The translations under genes were made by a program, and so were the position numbers. Below, piece by piece: positions 47,380 to 57,433 of a DNA stretch of 64,000 nucleotides. Origin of the DNA: Changchengzhania lutea (lineage in GTDB: Bacteria > Bacteroidota > Bacteroidia > Flavobacteriales > Flavobacteriaceae); contig NZ_CP039456.1 in NCBI RefSeq assembly GCF_006974145.1, forward strand, positions 3,534,499 through 3,598,498, read 5' to 3'. Each line of letters begins with the position of its first letter. The stretch's first letter is position 1. The notes under the pieces are model-generated. The model was given only the letters and a program-made list of their open reading frames with translations, did no database searches and was not told the DNA's origin.

Positions 47380-48899
47380 TGACTTCAAAACATATTGAAA
47401 TAATGGACACGACATTGCGCGATGGTGAGCAAACCTCGGGTGTGTCTTTTTCTGCTTCAGAAAAATTAACCATTGCCAAACTGCTATTAGAGGAATTAAA
47501 AGTTGACCGCATTGAAATTGCTTCAGCCAGAGTATCTGAAGGTGAATTTCAAGCAGTAAAGGGCATTACGAATTGGGCAACAGAAAATAATTATATCAAT
47601 GCTATTGAAGTGTTGAGTTTTGTAGATAATGGCGTTTCAATAAAATGGATGGTAGATGCTGGGGCAAAAGTTCAAAATTTATTGACTAAAGGCTCATTAA
47701 ATCATTTAACTCATCAGCTTAAAAAGACTCCAAATCAGCATTTTAAAGATATTTCAGAAGCTATTCATTTAGCGCAAGAAAGTAATATTGACACCAATAT
47801 TTATTTGGAAGATTGGAGTAATGGCATGCGAAATTCTAAAGACTATGTTTTCGAATTTTTAGACTTTTTGTCTGGACAAGCTGTGAAGCGTATTATGCTT
47901 CCAGACACTTTAGGCATTATGACTCCTAAAGAGTCTTTTGAATTTGTTTCAGAAATAAAAAATAAACACTCTAGTTTGCATTTCGATTTCCATGCGCATA
48001 ACGACTATGATCTTGGCGTTTCGAATGTTATGGAAGCATTAAAAGCCGGAGCAGATGGTTTACACTTAACCATCAATGGGATGGGTGAGCGTGCTGGAAA
48101 TGCACCTATGGCTAGCACTATTGCGGTCATCAATGATTTTTTACCGCACCTTAAAATTGGTGTAAATGAAAAAATGCTCTATACCGTTAGTAAGTTGGTA
48201 GAGACGTTTTCTGGTGTTTTGATTCCAGCGAATAAACCTATTATTGGTGCCAATGTGTTTACTCAAACTGCTGGGATTCATGCAGATGGTGACAACAAAA
48301 AAAATCTATATTTTAGCGATTTATTACCCGAGCGATTCGGTAGAACCCGAAAATATGCTTTAGGAAAATCCTCTGGGAAGGCCAATATTCAAAAGAACTT
48401 GCAGGAACTCGGTTTGCAACTCAATGATGCCGACTTAAAAAAGGTCACTCAAAAAATTATTGATTTAGGCGATAAAAAACAGGTGGTTACCAAAGAGGAT
48501 TTGCCCTATATTATTTCGGATGTTTTGGATAGAACTTATGAAGAAAAGGTAAAGGTTAACTCCTACGTACTTACACATTCAAAAGGATTAAAACCTTCTA
48601 CTACTGTTTCCGTCTCAATCAATAATGAAATGTTTGAAGAACATGAGCAGGGTGATGGGCAGTTTGATGCTTTTATGAATGCCATTAGAAGTATTTTTAT
48701 AACGAAAAATATGGTATTACCAGATTTAATCGACTATGCCGTTCGTATTCCTCCTGGCAGTCGTTCTGACGCCTTGTGCGAAACCATTATCACTTGGAAA
48801 AGTATAGAAAAAGAATTTAAAACCCGTGGCTTGGATTCCGATCAAACGGTATCTGCAATAAAGGCTACTGAGAAGATGTTAAATATTATAATAAACTAG
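47379..48899 (+). CDS. 2-isopropylmalate synthase family protein
   Basis: 506 aa. The HMGL-like catalytic barrel has IMDTTLRDGEQTSGVSF, and FHAHNDYDLGVSNVMEALKAGADGLH with metal-binding His; C-terminal region (about 375-506) is an allosteric LeuA dimer-like domain. It sits between leuD and leuB, so it probably makes 2-isopropylmalate (LeuA). Citramalate synthase (CimA) belongs to the same family and cannot be excluded from sequence alone. Confidence 0.88.
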   Translation: MTSKHIEIMDTTLRDGEQTSGVSFSASEKLTIAKLLLEELKVDRIEIASARVSEGEFQAVKGITNWATENNYINAIEVLSFVDNGVSIKWMVDAGAKVQNLLTKGSLNHLTHQLKKTPNQHFKDISEAIHLAQESNIDTNIYLEDWSNGMRNSKDYVFEFLDFLSGQAVKRIMLPDTLGIMTPKESFEFVSEIKNKHSSLHFDFHAHNDYDLGVSNVMEALKAGADGLHLTINGMGERAGNAPMASTIAVINDFLPHLKIGVNEKMLYTVSKLVETFSGVLIPANKPIIGANVFTQTAGIHADGDNKKNLYFSDLLPERFGRTRKYALGKSSGKANIQKNLQELGLQLNDADLKKVTQKIIDLGDKKQVVTKEDLPYIISDVLDRTYEEKVKVNSYVLTHSKGLKPSTTVSVSINNEMFEEHEQGDGQFDAFMNAIRSIFITKNMVLPDLIDYAVRIPPGSRSDALCETIITWKSIEKEFKTRGLDSDQTVSAIKATEKMLNIIIN

Positions 48900-48910
48900 A
48901 TTACAAATAG

Positions 48911-49969
48911 ATGAAATTAAAAATAGCACTTTTAGCAGGAGATGGTATTGGACCAGAAGTTATAGAACAAGCCGTTAAAGTTAGTGACGCCGTGGCTAAA
49001 AAATTTGGACATGAGATTACATGGACACCAGCCTTAACGGGTGCTGCAGCTATAGATGCCGTTGGTGCACCTTATCCGGATGAGACGCATGAGATATGCA
49101 TGAATGCTGACGCTGTATTATTTGGAGCCATTGGTCACCCGAAATACGATAATGATCCTAGTGCCCAAGTGAGACCAGAACAAGGGCTTCTAAAAATGCG
49201 TAAAAAATTAGGCTTGTTTGCTAATATTAGGCCAACCTTTACGTTTCCTTCGTTAATTGATAAGTCACCTCTAAAAAGAGAGCGTATTGAAGGCACAGAT
49301 TTGGTGTTTTTACGTGAATTAACTGGAGGAATTTACTTTGGGGAAAAGGGGAGGAGAGATAGTGGTGAAACGGCTTATGACAACTGTGTTTATACAAGAG
49401 CCGAAGTACAGCGTTTAGCTAAAAAAGGATTTGAATTAGCGATGACGCGTTCTAAAAAATTATGCTGTGTTGATAAAGCCAATGTTTTGGAAACCTCCAG
49501 ACTATGGCGTGAAACGGTACAAGCGATGGAGAAAGATTATCCAGAAGTTGAAGTGAGTTACGAATTTGTTGATGCCGTGGCGATGCGCTTGGTACAATGG
49601 CCCAATAGCTATGATGTGTTAATTACTGAAAACCTTTTTGGAGATATTTTAACAGATGAAGCGTCTGTAATTTCGGGATCTATGGGTTTAATGCCATCGG
49701 CGTCTGTAGGAACAAATAATCAATTATTTGAACCCATTCATGGGTCGTATCCACAGGCAACAGGTTTAAACATAGCAAACCCTTTAGCAACCGTATTATC
49801 AGCAGCCATGATGTTTGAAACAGCATTCGATTTGAAGGAAGAAGGTCAGGTCATTCGGGATGTGGTTAATAAGTCCTTAGAAGCAGGCATGGTTACAGAA
49901 GATTTAGCTAACGGTGGAAAATCATACGGTACAAAAGAAGTCGGGGACTGGTTAGTCGATAATATATAA
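48911..49969 (+). CDS. leuB: 3-isopropylmalate dehydrogenase
   Basis: NAD-dependent oxidative decarboxylase, 352 aa. [70 protein letters not shown] and FEPIHGSYP are all present. Last gene of the operon, followed by a strong terminator. Confidence 0.96.
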   Translation: MKLKIALLAGDGIGPEVIEQAVKVSDAVAKKFGHEITWTPALTGAAAIDAVGAPYPDETHEICMNADAVLFGAIGHPKYDNDPSAQVRPEQGLLKMRKKLGLFANIRPTFTFPSLIDKSPLKRERIEGTDLVFLRELTGGIYFGEKGRRDSGETAYDNCVYTRAEVQRLAKKGFELAMTRSKKLCCVDKANVLETSRLWRETVQAMEKDYPEVEVSYEFVDAVAMRLVQWPNSYDVLITENLFGDILTDEASVISGSMGLMPSASVGTNNQLFEPIHGSYPQATGLNIANPLATVLSAAMMFETAFDLKEEGQVIRDVVNKSLEAGMVTEDLANGGKSYGTKEVGDWLVDNI

Positions 49970-49997
49970 GTCTTAACGATTTCATTACCATGACTTT

Positions 49998-50033
49998 AAA
50001 TGGATTTAGTACTTTTAACTAAATCCATTTTTT
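49998..50033 (+). terminator. Intrinsic terminator after leuB
   Basis: AAATGGATTTAGT (49998-50010) pairs perfectly with ACTAAATCCATTT (50018-50030), 7-nt loop, followed by TTT. Confidence 0.9.
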
Positions 50034-50055
50034 CGTTTTAATCAACCACCTTGCT

Positions 50056-50354
50056 ATGAAAACCTTTAAAATTGCGCTTCCAATATTGTTATTTCTAATC
50101 ACAATAAATTCTCAATCACAGGATATTTGGGACTTTACTTCAATTACTCCTACCACTCAAACTGACAGGTTTATTATTGCTTCCAGTCACACGTTTCAAA
50201 AGATATTAAAAGTTTATTCTCCTTGCTTGGAGAACTCTATAATAAGGACTATAATAGCTTAAGTGAAGTCGAGATCGATTTAAACACGTTTTCATCAGGC
50301 TTTTATATCGTAAGATTAAATGATGCGATATCACAAAAACCAGTGATTAATTAG
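50056..50354 (+). pseudogene. Remnant of a type IX-secreted protein, frameshifted
   Basis: Signal peptide (MKTFKIALPILLFLI, cleavage near SQSQ), then only about 35 residues before a type IX sorting-like tail. The tail KILKVYS-LLGELYNKDYN and FSSGFYIVRLND appears in two frames: the first frame stops at 50262 while the second runs to TAG at 50352. The break is near 50220 (TTATTCTCCTTG), where about two extra bases disrupt the reading. The body is also missing, so this is a deleted and frameshifted gene. Confidence 0.75.
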
Positions 50355-51606
50355 GTGGCACATTGGCTTTAAAATTAGAACTGCTCGGCAGTTCGAAAAT
50401 TTCCAAACCAAAATAGGGGAGTGCCGCAATAAGATGATCAAATATATCCGACATGATATATTCATAATTTTCCCAGCGTTTATCACTACTAAAGGCATAG
50501 ATTTCCAAAGGAATGCCTTGATTGGTTGGTGCTAATTGCCGCGCCATGATCATCATATCTTTATTAATGGCAGAATGATTTTTTAAATAAGTATCAATAT
50601 ACTTTCTAAACACGCCCATATTGGTGAGGTTTCTTCCGTTGAGCAATAAGGATTTATCAATGGCATTGGCGTTGTTATAATCTAGAATATCAGACTGTCT
50701 GCTTTCTAAATAGCTTGAAATAAGCTGTATTCTTTTCAAATCATCGACAGCATCCTGAGTCAAATAGATGACACTGTCCTGTTTGATAAATAAGGCTCGT
50801 TTAATACGGCGACCATCTGAATCCATCATACCACGCCAATTCTTAAAGGAATCAGAAATCAAGGCATAGGTGGGAATAGTGGTTATGGTCTTATCAAAAT
50901 TTTGAACTTTCACGGTGGCTAAATTGATTTCAATAACATCACCATCAGCGCCATATTTTTCAAAAGTAATCCAATCGCCAATGCGAACCATATCATTTAT
51001 AGAGACCTGGATACTGGCCACGAAACCCAAAATAGTATCTTTAAAAATAAGGATAATTATGGCCGAAGCTGCTCCCATCGCCGTTAAAAATGAGGTAAGC
51101 GAGGTTCCGGTGACAATGGCTACGGCAGAGAGAAAACCACCAAGCCATGCAAAAATCATAAAAACCTGGATATAACTATCAATGGGCTTGTCCCTTAAGC
51201 TGGGAAGCGTTTTTAAATAATCTTTTAAAGTATTTAATAGACTTCTAACAATCCACAGTGTTAAAATTATGGCGAAAATCTGTAAGCCTTTTTCAACAAT
51301 GTTTTCAAAATAGAGAAAGTCCCTAAAAACAATAGGGAAAAATTCCAACGCAATTAAGAGTGGGATAATATGAGCGATATTTCTTGGTACTTTATTGGAA
51401 ATAAGAAAGTCATCAAAATTAGTTTTAGTACGTGTGGCAAAATTTGTAAATGCACCAATTAAGATTTTTCTAATTAAAAAATCGATCACTAATATGCCCA
51501 TAAGCATGATGACAAGCAAGGCCAACATGTTTATGTACACTGCAACGTTTTCAGGCGTGCCGTTTGCAACTAAATAATCATGTAGATAATGCTGAAATTT
51601 GCTCAT
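50347..51606 (-). CDS. MscS-family mechanosensitive channel
   Basis: 419 aa, YbdG-like. Several N-terminal transmembrane segments, then the MscS pore helix with GAASAIIILIFKDTILGFVASIQVS, the beta domain (MVRIGDWITFEKYGADGDVIEINLATVKVQNFD) and a C-terminal alpha/beta domain. Releases solutes on osmotic downshock. Its start overlaps the upstream DUF3817 gene by ATGA. Confidence 0.9.
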   Translation of the reverse strand: MSKFQHYLHDYLVANGTPENVAVYINMLALLVIMLMGILVIDFLIRKILIGAFTNFATRTKTNFDDFLISNKVPRNIAHIIPLLIALEFFPIVFRDFLYFENIVEKGLQIFAIILTLWIVRSLLNTLKDYLKTLPSLRDKPIDSYIQVFMIFAWLGGFLSAVAIVTGTSLTSFLTAMGAASAIIILIFKDTILGFVASIQVSINDMVRIGDWITFEKYGADGDVIEINLATVKVQNFDKTITTIPTYALISDSFKNWRGMMDSDGRRIKRALFIKQDSVIYLTQDAVDDLKRIQLISSYLESRQSDILDYNNANAIDKSLLLNGRNLTNMGVFRKYIDTYLKNHSAINKDMMIMARQLAPTNQGIPLEIYAFSSDKRWENYEYIMSDIFDHLIAALPYFGLEIFELPSSSNFKANVPPN

Positions 51607-51893
51607 GATTCTTTGGGTTTTAAATATTTATTATCCACATAAAATGTTCCGAACGGAATGATGGATGCTGCCAGAGCTACGAATAATGTTTTCCTTGACC
51701 AATTTAATTCCTTTGCTATCATAAAAGCTAAAATAATATACGCCATAAAGAGCAAGCCATGGGGCATCCCTAGCATTTTGACATACTGAGGGTCTTGAGA
51801 AAGATATTTAATAGGAGTCGCGATAAACAATAAAAGGATATATGAAAGGCCTTCTAACAAGGCAACAATCCTGAAAATATTAAGAAATGACAT
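51603..51893 (-). CDS. DUF3817 small membrane protein
   Basis: 96 aa. Three hydrophobic segments and the family's LLEGLSYILLLF..PHGLLFMAYI pattern. Function unknown. Overlaps the MscS gene by 4 nt, so the two are coupled. Confidence 0.8.
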   Translation of the reverse strand: MSFLNIFRIVALLEGLSYILLLFIATPIKYLSQDPQYVKMLGMPHGLLFMAYIILAFMIAKELNWSRKTLFVALAASIIPFGTFYVDNKYLKPKES

Positions 51894-51960
51894 GGGAATC
51901 TTATTTTCGTCAAAAATAGGACAGAAAATGGAATATTCTATTGGATTTAAAAACTAATTA

Positions 51961-52431
51961 CTATAAAGCACTAAATATAATAAACCCATAAACGGCATAT
52001 CTTACAAGGCGCAAGGAACCATAAAGCACGACATTTTTAAAAGGAAATTCGATAATACCAGCAGTCATGCAGGCCATTGAAAATGGAAGTGGAAGAATCG
52101 CACCAACCATAATTAGGAAACCACCCCATTTTTTTGAATTTTTGAGTTGTTTTTGAAGTTTATTTACAATATAATCGTGGACCTTAGGTAAATTGGTAAT
52201 GTATATTCCAATCCAGTATGAAATTAAGCCACCCACGTAAGACAAAACAGCCAAGTAGCTAAGAAATAGCCAAGGAGAATTCATTTTACTAGACCAGGCG
52301 ATGAATATCTCTGGAGGAATAAGACCTAATACTATTTCAGAAACAAAAAAGAAAACTAAAACACCATAGCTAGGAAGCACTTCGGTAAGATGAACTAATG
52401 CTTTATTAATTCCGAAAAAATAATCGAGCAA
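51961..52431 (-). CDS. DedA/VTT-family membrane protein, 5' end probably lost
   Basis: 156 aa from a TTG start. LIPPEIFIAWSSKM and GAILPLPFSMACMTAGIIEFPF are VTT-domain motifs with the usual membrane helices. The frame remains open for 25 more codons (up to a TAA at 52507-52509), translating FDYTFVWGAVKKALPYITLF, which resembles the family N-terminus but has no ATG/GTG/TTG. The native start seems missing at about 52505, right where accessory sequence begins, so the gene may be truncated or use a weak start. Confidence 0.65.
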   Translation of the reverse strand: MLDYFFGINKALVHLTEVLPSYGVLVFFFVSEIVLGLIPPEIFIAWSSKMNSPWLFLSYLAVLSYVGGLISYWIGIYITNLPKVHDYIVNKLQKQLKNSKKWGGFLIMVGAILPLPFSMACMTAGIIEFPFKNVVLYGSLRLVRYAVYGFIIFSAL

Positions 52432-52534
52432 ATATATTGCGCCAACAAATAGCGTGATATAAGGAAGCGCCTTTTTAACAGCTCCCCAAACAAAGGTATA
52501 ATCAAATTACGGATTTAACGCTATTAAATAAATT

Positions 52535-52696
52535 ATGATAACATTCACACTTTGTGTTTTCCCAAATTACAATAAGGATGAATCTGAAGAGTTTAAGATT
52601 GAAGGGAAAGGAGATTTAGATATTGTTAATGAAAAAGATCCTAAAATTAAAAATCCATCTAAAATTGTTAATACTATTTTAGCAGAAGAATTTTGA
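52535..52696 (+). CDS. Short open frame (53 aa), possible gene remnant
   Basis: Starts ATGATAACATTC and ends TGA at 52694. The product is charged and low in complexity (ESEEFKIEGKGDLDIVNEKD...KNPSKIVNTILAEEF). No domain is recognised and nothing nearby supports expression. It could be the fragment of a gene lost when the island entered. Confidence 0.3.
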   Translation: MITFTLCVFPNYNKDESEEFKIEGKGDLDIVNEKDPKIKNPSKIVNTILAEEF

Positions 52697-52972
52697 TAAC
52701 TTATTTTTAGCTTCAATAACTGGCTTAATCATTCAGATCTAAAGAGTTGTAGTCTAAAGAGTTAAAAATATTCTATTTGACATAATATAAATTATAGTAC
52801 AAATGTATTGTTTAGTTAATAAGAGTGGTTATCCATTTGATAGCTATAATGTAGTATTATGTAAAATATCCCAGAAGCATTCGTTTTCATTAGAATAATT
52901 GGAACTTGGGTCATTAAACTATTAATCGGTTTGCTTCGCAGAGTTTTTTAAAACATTTGTATCTATAATTTG

Positions 52973-53507
52973 TTGTTATGTAAAATAGCCGCTACCAAGC
53001 GCTCGATTGTTTTATAAAATCAAATTGCTCTGGCAATTTATTTTACACACAATTATCCATCGCTTGCCAACGCCAAAATAAAAGCTAACCTTTTTGCGCT
53101 TATTAAAAATCGCGTATTCGATAAAATGTACGTAATAAAAAATTTTAAGCGATTCTCGTCAACTTGCCACAAGAGCATAAATTTTAAGAAAAATAAAATT
53201 CCATGCACTTGTTATATTTAATCTACTAATTGAAGTTTTCTTTTTAAAGTTTCATTGTCTTTTGTCTTGAAACAAAAGAAACAAAAATTCAAGGCTGCAT
53301 ATAATTTTGGAAACAATTAACGGTTCATTCGCTATATTTTAGGAAACATTGTAACTATTAACATTGCTTTGAAATCCCTTGTATAATTAAAACTCTAAAG
53401 AAACTGTATTACTAAACCCCTAAAATATACACGCTCACTTCACCTTATTGTTTTACCAAAATTTTATGAGGCCAAGGTAAACATCGAGGTTCTATTTTAC
53501 ATAACAA
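52973..53507. repeat. 16-bp inverted repeat enclosing ~500 nt of non-coding DNA
   Basis: TTGTTATGTAAAATAG (52973-52988) is perfectly inverted at 53492-53507. A third, imperfect inverse, TTTATTTTACACACAA, lies near 53038. The right arm ends 9 nt before the stop codon of the island's last gene. Could be a non-autonomous element or recombination site. Confidence 0.5.
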
Positions 53508-53515
53508 ATAAAATA

Positions 53516-55840
53516 TTAAGATGAAAAATCTGTAATTAAATCATGTCTAACATAAAATTCTTTTGTTCCTTCTGTAATATCAAAAAAGTCTATCAATTCA
53601 TGTATAACAGGTACAAAAATCCTGTTTTTAGTACGAATTGTTGTTGTAGGAACTGCAATTCCACCAGTAGATTCTGCACTTAACTTTTGCTTCAATTCTA
53701 TATCATAATATAACGATATTCTATTAGAAGCATGAGTAAATATATATACAATCCTATGCATTCCCCAAATAACTTTTGTTGTATGAGGTTCTAAAAAGAA
53801 ATCTAAATGTTTTTTAAATACTCTGTCAGAAATTCCAATAAACATTTTAAAATTATTCAAATGATCATAAGATTCGGCAGTTTTAAGTATTTTCATATTT
53901 GTAATATCATCCGACCTATCCAAAGAAGGTAATGCTCCGTAAATATCAAGTTTTGGTTTTTCTTCAGCAGAACTGGCAGCGGTTATACTTGGTACCTCTT
54001 GTTCTACGTTACCAATTTGGTTAAGACGAACAGATTGTGAATGCGTTCTTATTATGCTAGAAGATTGCTTTAATAATTCAGAAAATTCTATTTTTTCTGA
54101 AACCCATTCACTTATTAAAGATTCAACATCTCCTAAATCAGAATATTCATATTTATAGAGTTCTTTATTCTTCATCAAAATTTTATGTAATGCTTCGGCT
54201 CCTTGTCTTGTAGAAGACGGAACATATTGAGCAAATTTTTGATAAAGATGATTTCTAACAAAATCCTTTACAAATCCATTATAAATCTCATGTGCAGTCT
54301 CGTAAGCTTTCAAAACTTGTTGTACTGCTCCAGATTCTCTAGATAAGTATACTTCTAATGTTGACCCATTAATTTCTACCATACTTGGTACTTGATGGCT
54401 AATTTCTGCAATAAATACTTTGTTGTCCGGAATAAGGTAGTCATCACTCAATACATTAGTAATTCTTAAAATTAACGACGCTTCTGGAAGACTCAATTCT
54501 GTCCTATTAAATACTTTAAGCCTTCTTGGACTATCTGGTACTTCAGTTATGCCTTTTTGTTTGATTAATTTATTCTGTATATTTCTTCTAGGATTAGATT
54601 GACTTAAATGTATTAGGCTTGAGTTCTCATTTGCGAATGCTAATATTGTTTGTGGATCTCTACCACCATAAAAATATGTGTCTCTATCATGAATTTTTGT
54701 TGTTATTTCTTCAAGAGCTATCATTTCGTTAAATGGTTTAACCTCTACTTTAATTTTACCAGCTAAATCAAACCTATTAAACCTAGTAATATAGTTTAAG
54801 AAATTAGGATTTAAATCTGAACTTGACAATTTACTTAATTCTGTAGCAGTAATCTGTTCAATAACATTAATGATTTGAGTTACTATTGAAATACTTTCTC
54901 TGCTCAAAGCTTCTCTGCCAGCTGTTGGGTGTAAGATAGATAAGTTCACAATCCCACCAAAATTAAATATACTACTAACTGGGATTTGGGCAAGACCAAA
55001 ATAGTTTCTTAACCCCATAACGCTTCCTCTTCCTTGCAACAAAGAAATATCTCCCATTAAGGGCGTATTTTGAAACACTATTTTGTCTAATTTAATTGAT
55101 ACATATCCAGTTTTGTTAACTTCAATAATTAAATCACCAATTAAATTACCTTGATTTATTTTGCCTTTGTAAGTGTCTAAAATTGTTGTTTCTGGCAATC
55201 TAAATATTGATAAATATTCTTTTTGACTAGCAACTTTATTATTAATCAAAATAGGCACTTTTACATATTGTATGTAAGAACTTAAATAATTTAAAGCTCC
55301 TTGTTCATTCATAGAATTGCTATTGTCTAAAACGGCAATAACAGTTGTTCCTGGTTCTCTAGTTTCATCACTAGTTTTTATTTCAATACATTTTTCTGAT
55401 ATTGATAATGATTCTCTTTCTGCATAAGTTTCTATTGTCTCGTTACCTTCAATTGAATGCGTTATTACTCTTAATGAGGTGCAAACTCCAAAATTTGCCA
55501 TTGCCCCTATTCCAAAAGTTCCAACAACACCAGCTTTTTTTGCAGCTTCATTATTTTTACCACTAGAACCTGCTTTCCAAAAGTTATTTGCCACTACTTC
55601 TCTATCCATACCAATACCATTATCAGAAATTGTAACAATTCCATCTTTCAATGTAACTTCAATTTTTGGGATAAAACCTTCCGATGTATCAATTGCGATT
55701 CTCATCAAAATAGCATCATATGCATTTTGAATATTCTCTCTTAAAAGCGCATAGGGCGAATCATAAATATCATTGGATAAAATTTCCAATACTCTTTTTA
55801 TCTCAACCTGAAATGCTAGTTTATCAACTCCTTCACTCAT
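53516..55840 (-). CDS. Hsp90-like GHKL ATPase
   Basis: 774 aa. N-terminal Bergerat-fold ATPase: N box RENIQNAYDA (Glu35, Asn39, Asp42), G1 DNGIGM (73-78), and G2 GVVGTFGIGAMANF (about 104-117). A middle domain with HPTAGREALSRES recalls Hsp90's SRE catalytic-loop region. The C-terminal 250 residues (after about 520) are unfamiliar and end with a beta-rich part. The upstream phosphoesterase stop and this start share a base (TAATG), implying coupled expression and joint function. Not HtpG itself: the lid sequence and C-terminus differ. Confidence 0.8.
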   Translation of the reverse strand: MSEGVDKLAFQVEIKRVLEILSNDIYDSPYALLRENIQNAYDAILMRIAIDTSEGFIPKIEVTLKDGIVTISDNGIGMDREVVANNFWKAGSSGKNNEAAKKAGVVGTFGIGAMANFGVCTSLRVITHSIEGNETIETYAERESLSISEKCIEIKTSDETREPGTTVIAVLDNSNSMNEQGALNYLSSYIQYVKVPILINNKVASQKEYLSIFRLPETTILDTYKGKINQGNLIGDLIIEVNKTGYVSIKLDKIVFQNTPLMGDISLLQGRGSVMGLRNYFGLAQIPVSSIFNFGGIVNLSILHPTAGREALSRESISIVTQIINVIEQITATELSKLSSSDLNPNFLNYITRFNRFDLAGKIKVEVKPFNEMIALEEITTKIHDRDTYFYGGRDPQTILAFANENSSLIHLSQSNPRRNIQNKLIKQKGITEVPDSPRRLKVFNRTELSLPEASLILRITNVLSDDYLIPDNKVFIAEISHQVPSMVEINGSTLEVYLSRESGAVQQVLKAYETAHEIYNGFVKDFVRNHLYQKFAQYVPSSTRQGAEALHKILMKNKELYKYEYSDLGDVESLISEWVSEKIEFSELLKQSSSIIRTHSQSVRLNQIGNVEQEVPSITAASSAEEKPKLDIYGALPSLDRSDDITNMKILKTAESYDHLNNFKMFIGISDRVFKKHLDFFLEPHTTKVIWGMHRIVYIFTHASNRISLYYDIELKQKLSAESTGGIAVPTTTIRTKNRIFVPVIHELIDFFDITEGTKEFYVRHDLITDFSS

Positions 55841-57315
55841 TATATTAAGCTTTTAGCTTTATTTTTAGTAATAATTACACTTGGATCAGTAGAATTTTCT
55901 ATAATAGGCTGAACCAATAATTTACCGATAGTTACTCTATCCTTTAATTCAAATGCCGCATTCAAAACATGTATGGACTCTTCTTCATTTATTGGGTTAC
56001 TAAAATACTTCAATATTCCCGTGCTATCCTCCAATTCGACAAGGCACTTTAAAGTATATTTTCGAACAAAGACATCACTTGTATCTAATTTAGTAAGAAG
56101 GATTAAAGCATTCTCATAATTATTTTCTAAAACCAACGTATCTATTTCCGCTAATTTTTGATCCAAACTTGCACCTACTTTTTGATAATTTATTTTATAT
56201 TCAAAATAACTATTATTAGTATTATCAATATTACCTTTTGTCCAAACAGGTAATTCTAATGACGAAGCTGCTGTTTGTAATCTATTATGTATTACTACGT
56301 TAAGTTCTTTATCTAATTCTTCTATAGTGACAAAATTATATTGACGACTTTGGCCAACAGGTAATTCCCATTCACCTGCGCAAAGAGTACCTGTGCTAAA
56401 AATTAGCATTTTTTTCTCTTCTATAATATTTTTCTCTTCTCTAATAATCTCTGTCTTGTGTTGATGCCCATGAAAACCAAGTATAAAATTTGAATCAATA
56501 AGGTTTTTAATAAAACTATTTTCCATGTAATCATTGCAATAAGGTGTTCCTTTAGTGTTATGATGCCATACAGCTATTAATTTCCGATTCTGCTTTTTAT
56601 ATTTCCTAGAATTCATTATTGCATTGCCAATACATTCTGGATGTATAGCGCCAGCCTTATTTAAATGGTCATTATTGTAACAACTATTGAAACCAACAAT
56701 TGCAATATTAAATTTGGGTATGTCAAATATGTCAAATTGCTCATTTGGTCGTAAAGAGTAACTTCTATTCCCTTCATAAAATCTTGAGTAAAAATCACAA
56801 AATGCTTTTAACCGATTAGCATATAATTCAATATCAGTAACTTCGTAAAAGCTTAAATCATCCCAATTCCATTTGATATTTGAATGAGTATTTATTGAAT
56901 CTTCAAGAACAGACGATTTTACATTTCCAGTTTCATTAAGGACATTTGCAGTCTCAACCTTCTCCATACTCTCTTTTGATATACTCCAGGATACATCATG
57001 ATTTCCTGGTATAATAATGATGCGACTTTTATCGCCATCAAGGAGCTTATTGGTAATACTATTCAAAAACTCAAATGCTTCATTATATTGTTCATTTATT
57101 TCATCATTAGAAGCATCAGCATCAATATGATGTGATCCGCGAATAATATCGCCACTTACAATAATAATATCTGGTTTTTTAATTGATGGAGTCTCTCCTT
57201 TTATTCTATCAATATCAATAATTAAAGAAGAAAGAAGTGCTGCGTTATTTAATGGGTTTGCCCTACTTCTATGCAAATCTGATAAGTGCAATATTGATAC
57301 AATTTCATTATTCAT
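55840..57315 (-). CDS. Calcineurin-like metallophosphoesterase with C-terminal extension
   Basis: 491 aa. Motifs for two-metal binding: SDLHRS (Asp13, His15), VSGDII (Asp56), PGNHDV (Asn105, His106), WHHN (about 249) and GFHGHQHKTE (about 285). The last about 170 residues look helical (DTLVLENNYENALILLTKL...), resembling a repeat domain. Could be a nuclease, phosphatase or nucleotide hydrolase. Tightly coupled to the Hsp90-like ATPase gene; 118 nt from the upstream GHKL gene, where a weak promoter could lie. Confidence 0.83.
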   Translation of the reverse strand: MNNEIVSILHLSDLHRSRANPLNNAALLSSLIIDIDRIKGETPSIKKPDIIIVSGDIIRGSHHIDADASNDEINEQYNEAFEFLNSITNKLLDGDKSRIIIIPGNHDVSWSISKESMEKVETANVLNETGNVKSSVLEDSINTHSNIKWNWDDLSFYEVTDIELYANRLKAFCDFYSRFYEGNRSYSLRPNEQFDIFDIPKFNIAIVGFNSCYNNDHLNKAGAIHPECIGNAIMNSRKYKKQNRKLIAVWHHNTKGTPYCNDYMENSFIKNLIDSNFILGFHGHQHKTEIIREEKNIIEEKKMLIFSTGTLCAGEWELPVGQSRQYNFVTIEELDKELNVVIHNRLQTAASSLELPVWTKGNIDNTNNSYFEYKINYQKVGASLDQKLAEIDTLVLENNYENALILLTKLDTSDVFVRKYTLKCLVELEDSTGILKYFSNPINEEESIHVLNAAFELKDRVTIGKLLVQPIIENSTDPSVIITKNKAKSLI

Positions 57316-57433
57316 TTAAGGCTATCTTATTGTTTATAATCCTTCTACTTAAAACAGAGTTTAAATTTACAAAATATTGTAGGAATTATTTTAGGTCAAA
57401 ACCGTAAAATAAATAGAATACTTTTTTAAATAA

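Larger units (their letters stand above)
52432..53515. other. 1.1-kb AT-rich region at the island's left border
   Basis: No convincing long gene. It contains a 53-codon frame at 52535-52696, a 16-bp inverted repeat (52973-52988 and 53492-53507), a small hairpin (AAATTGC TCTG GCAATTT) near 53025, and a TTTTGTCTTGAAACAAAAG segment at about 53253 that I recall as common in flavobacterial intergenic DNA. TTATGTAAAATA occurs twice on + (about 52858, 52977) and once inverted (53492). Confidence 0.6.

Noticed and set aside
53250-53300. TTTTGTCTTGAAACAAAAGAAAC segment as an operator
   Set aside because: I recall it as frequent in flavobacterial intergenic DNA, so not specific to the island.
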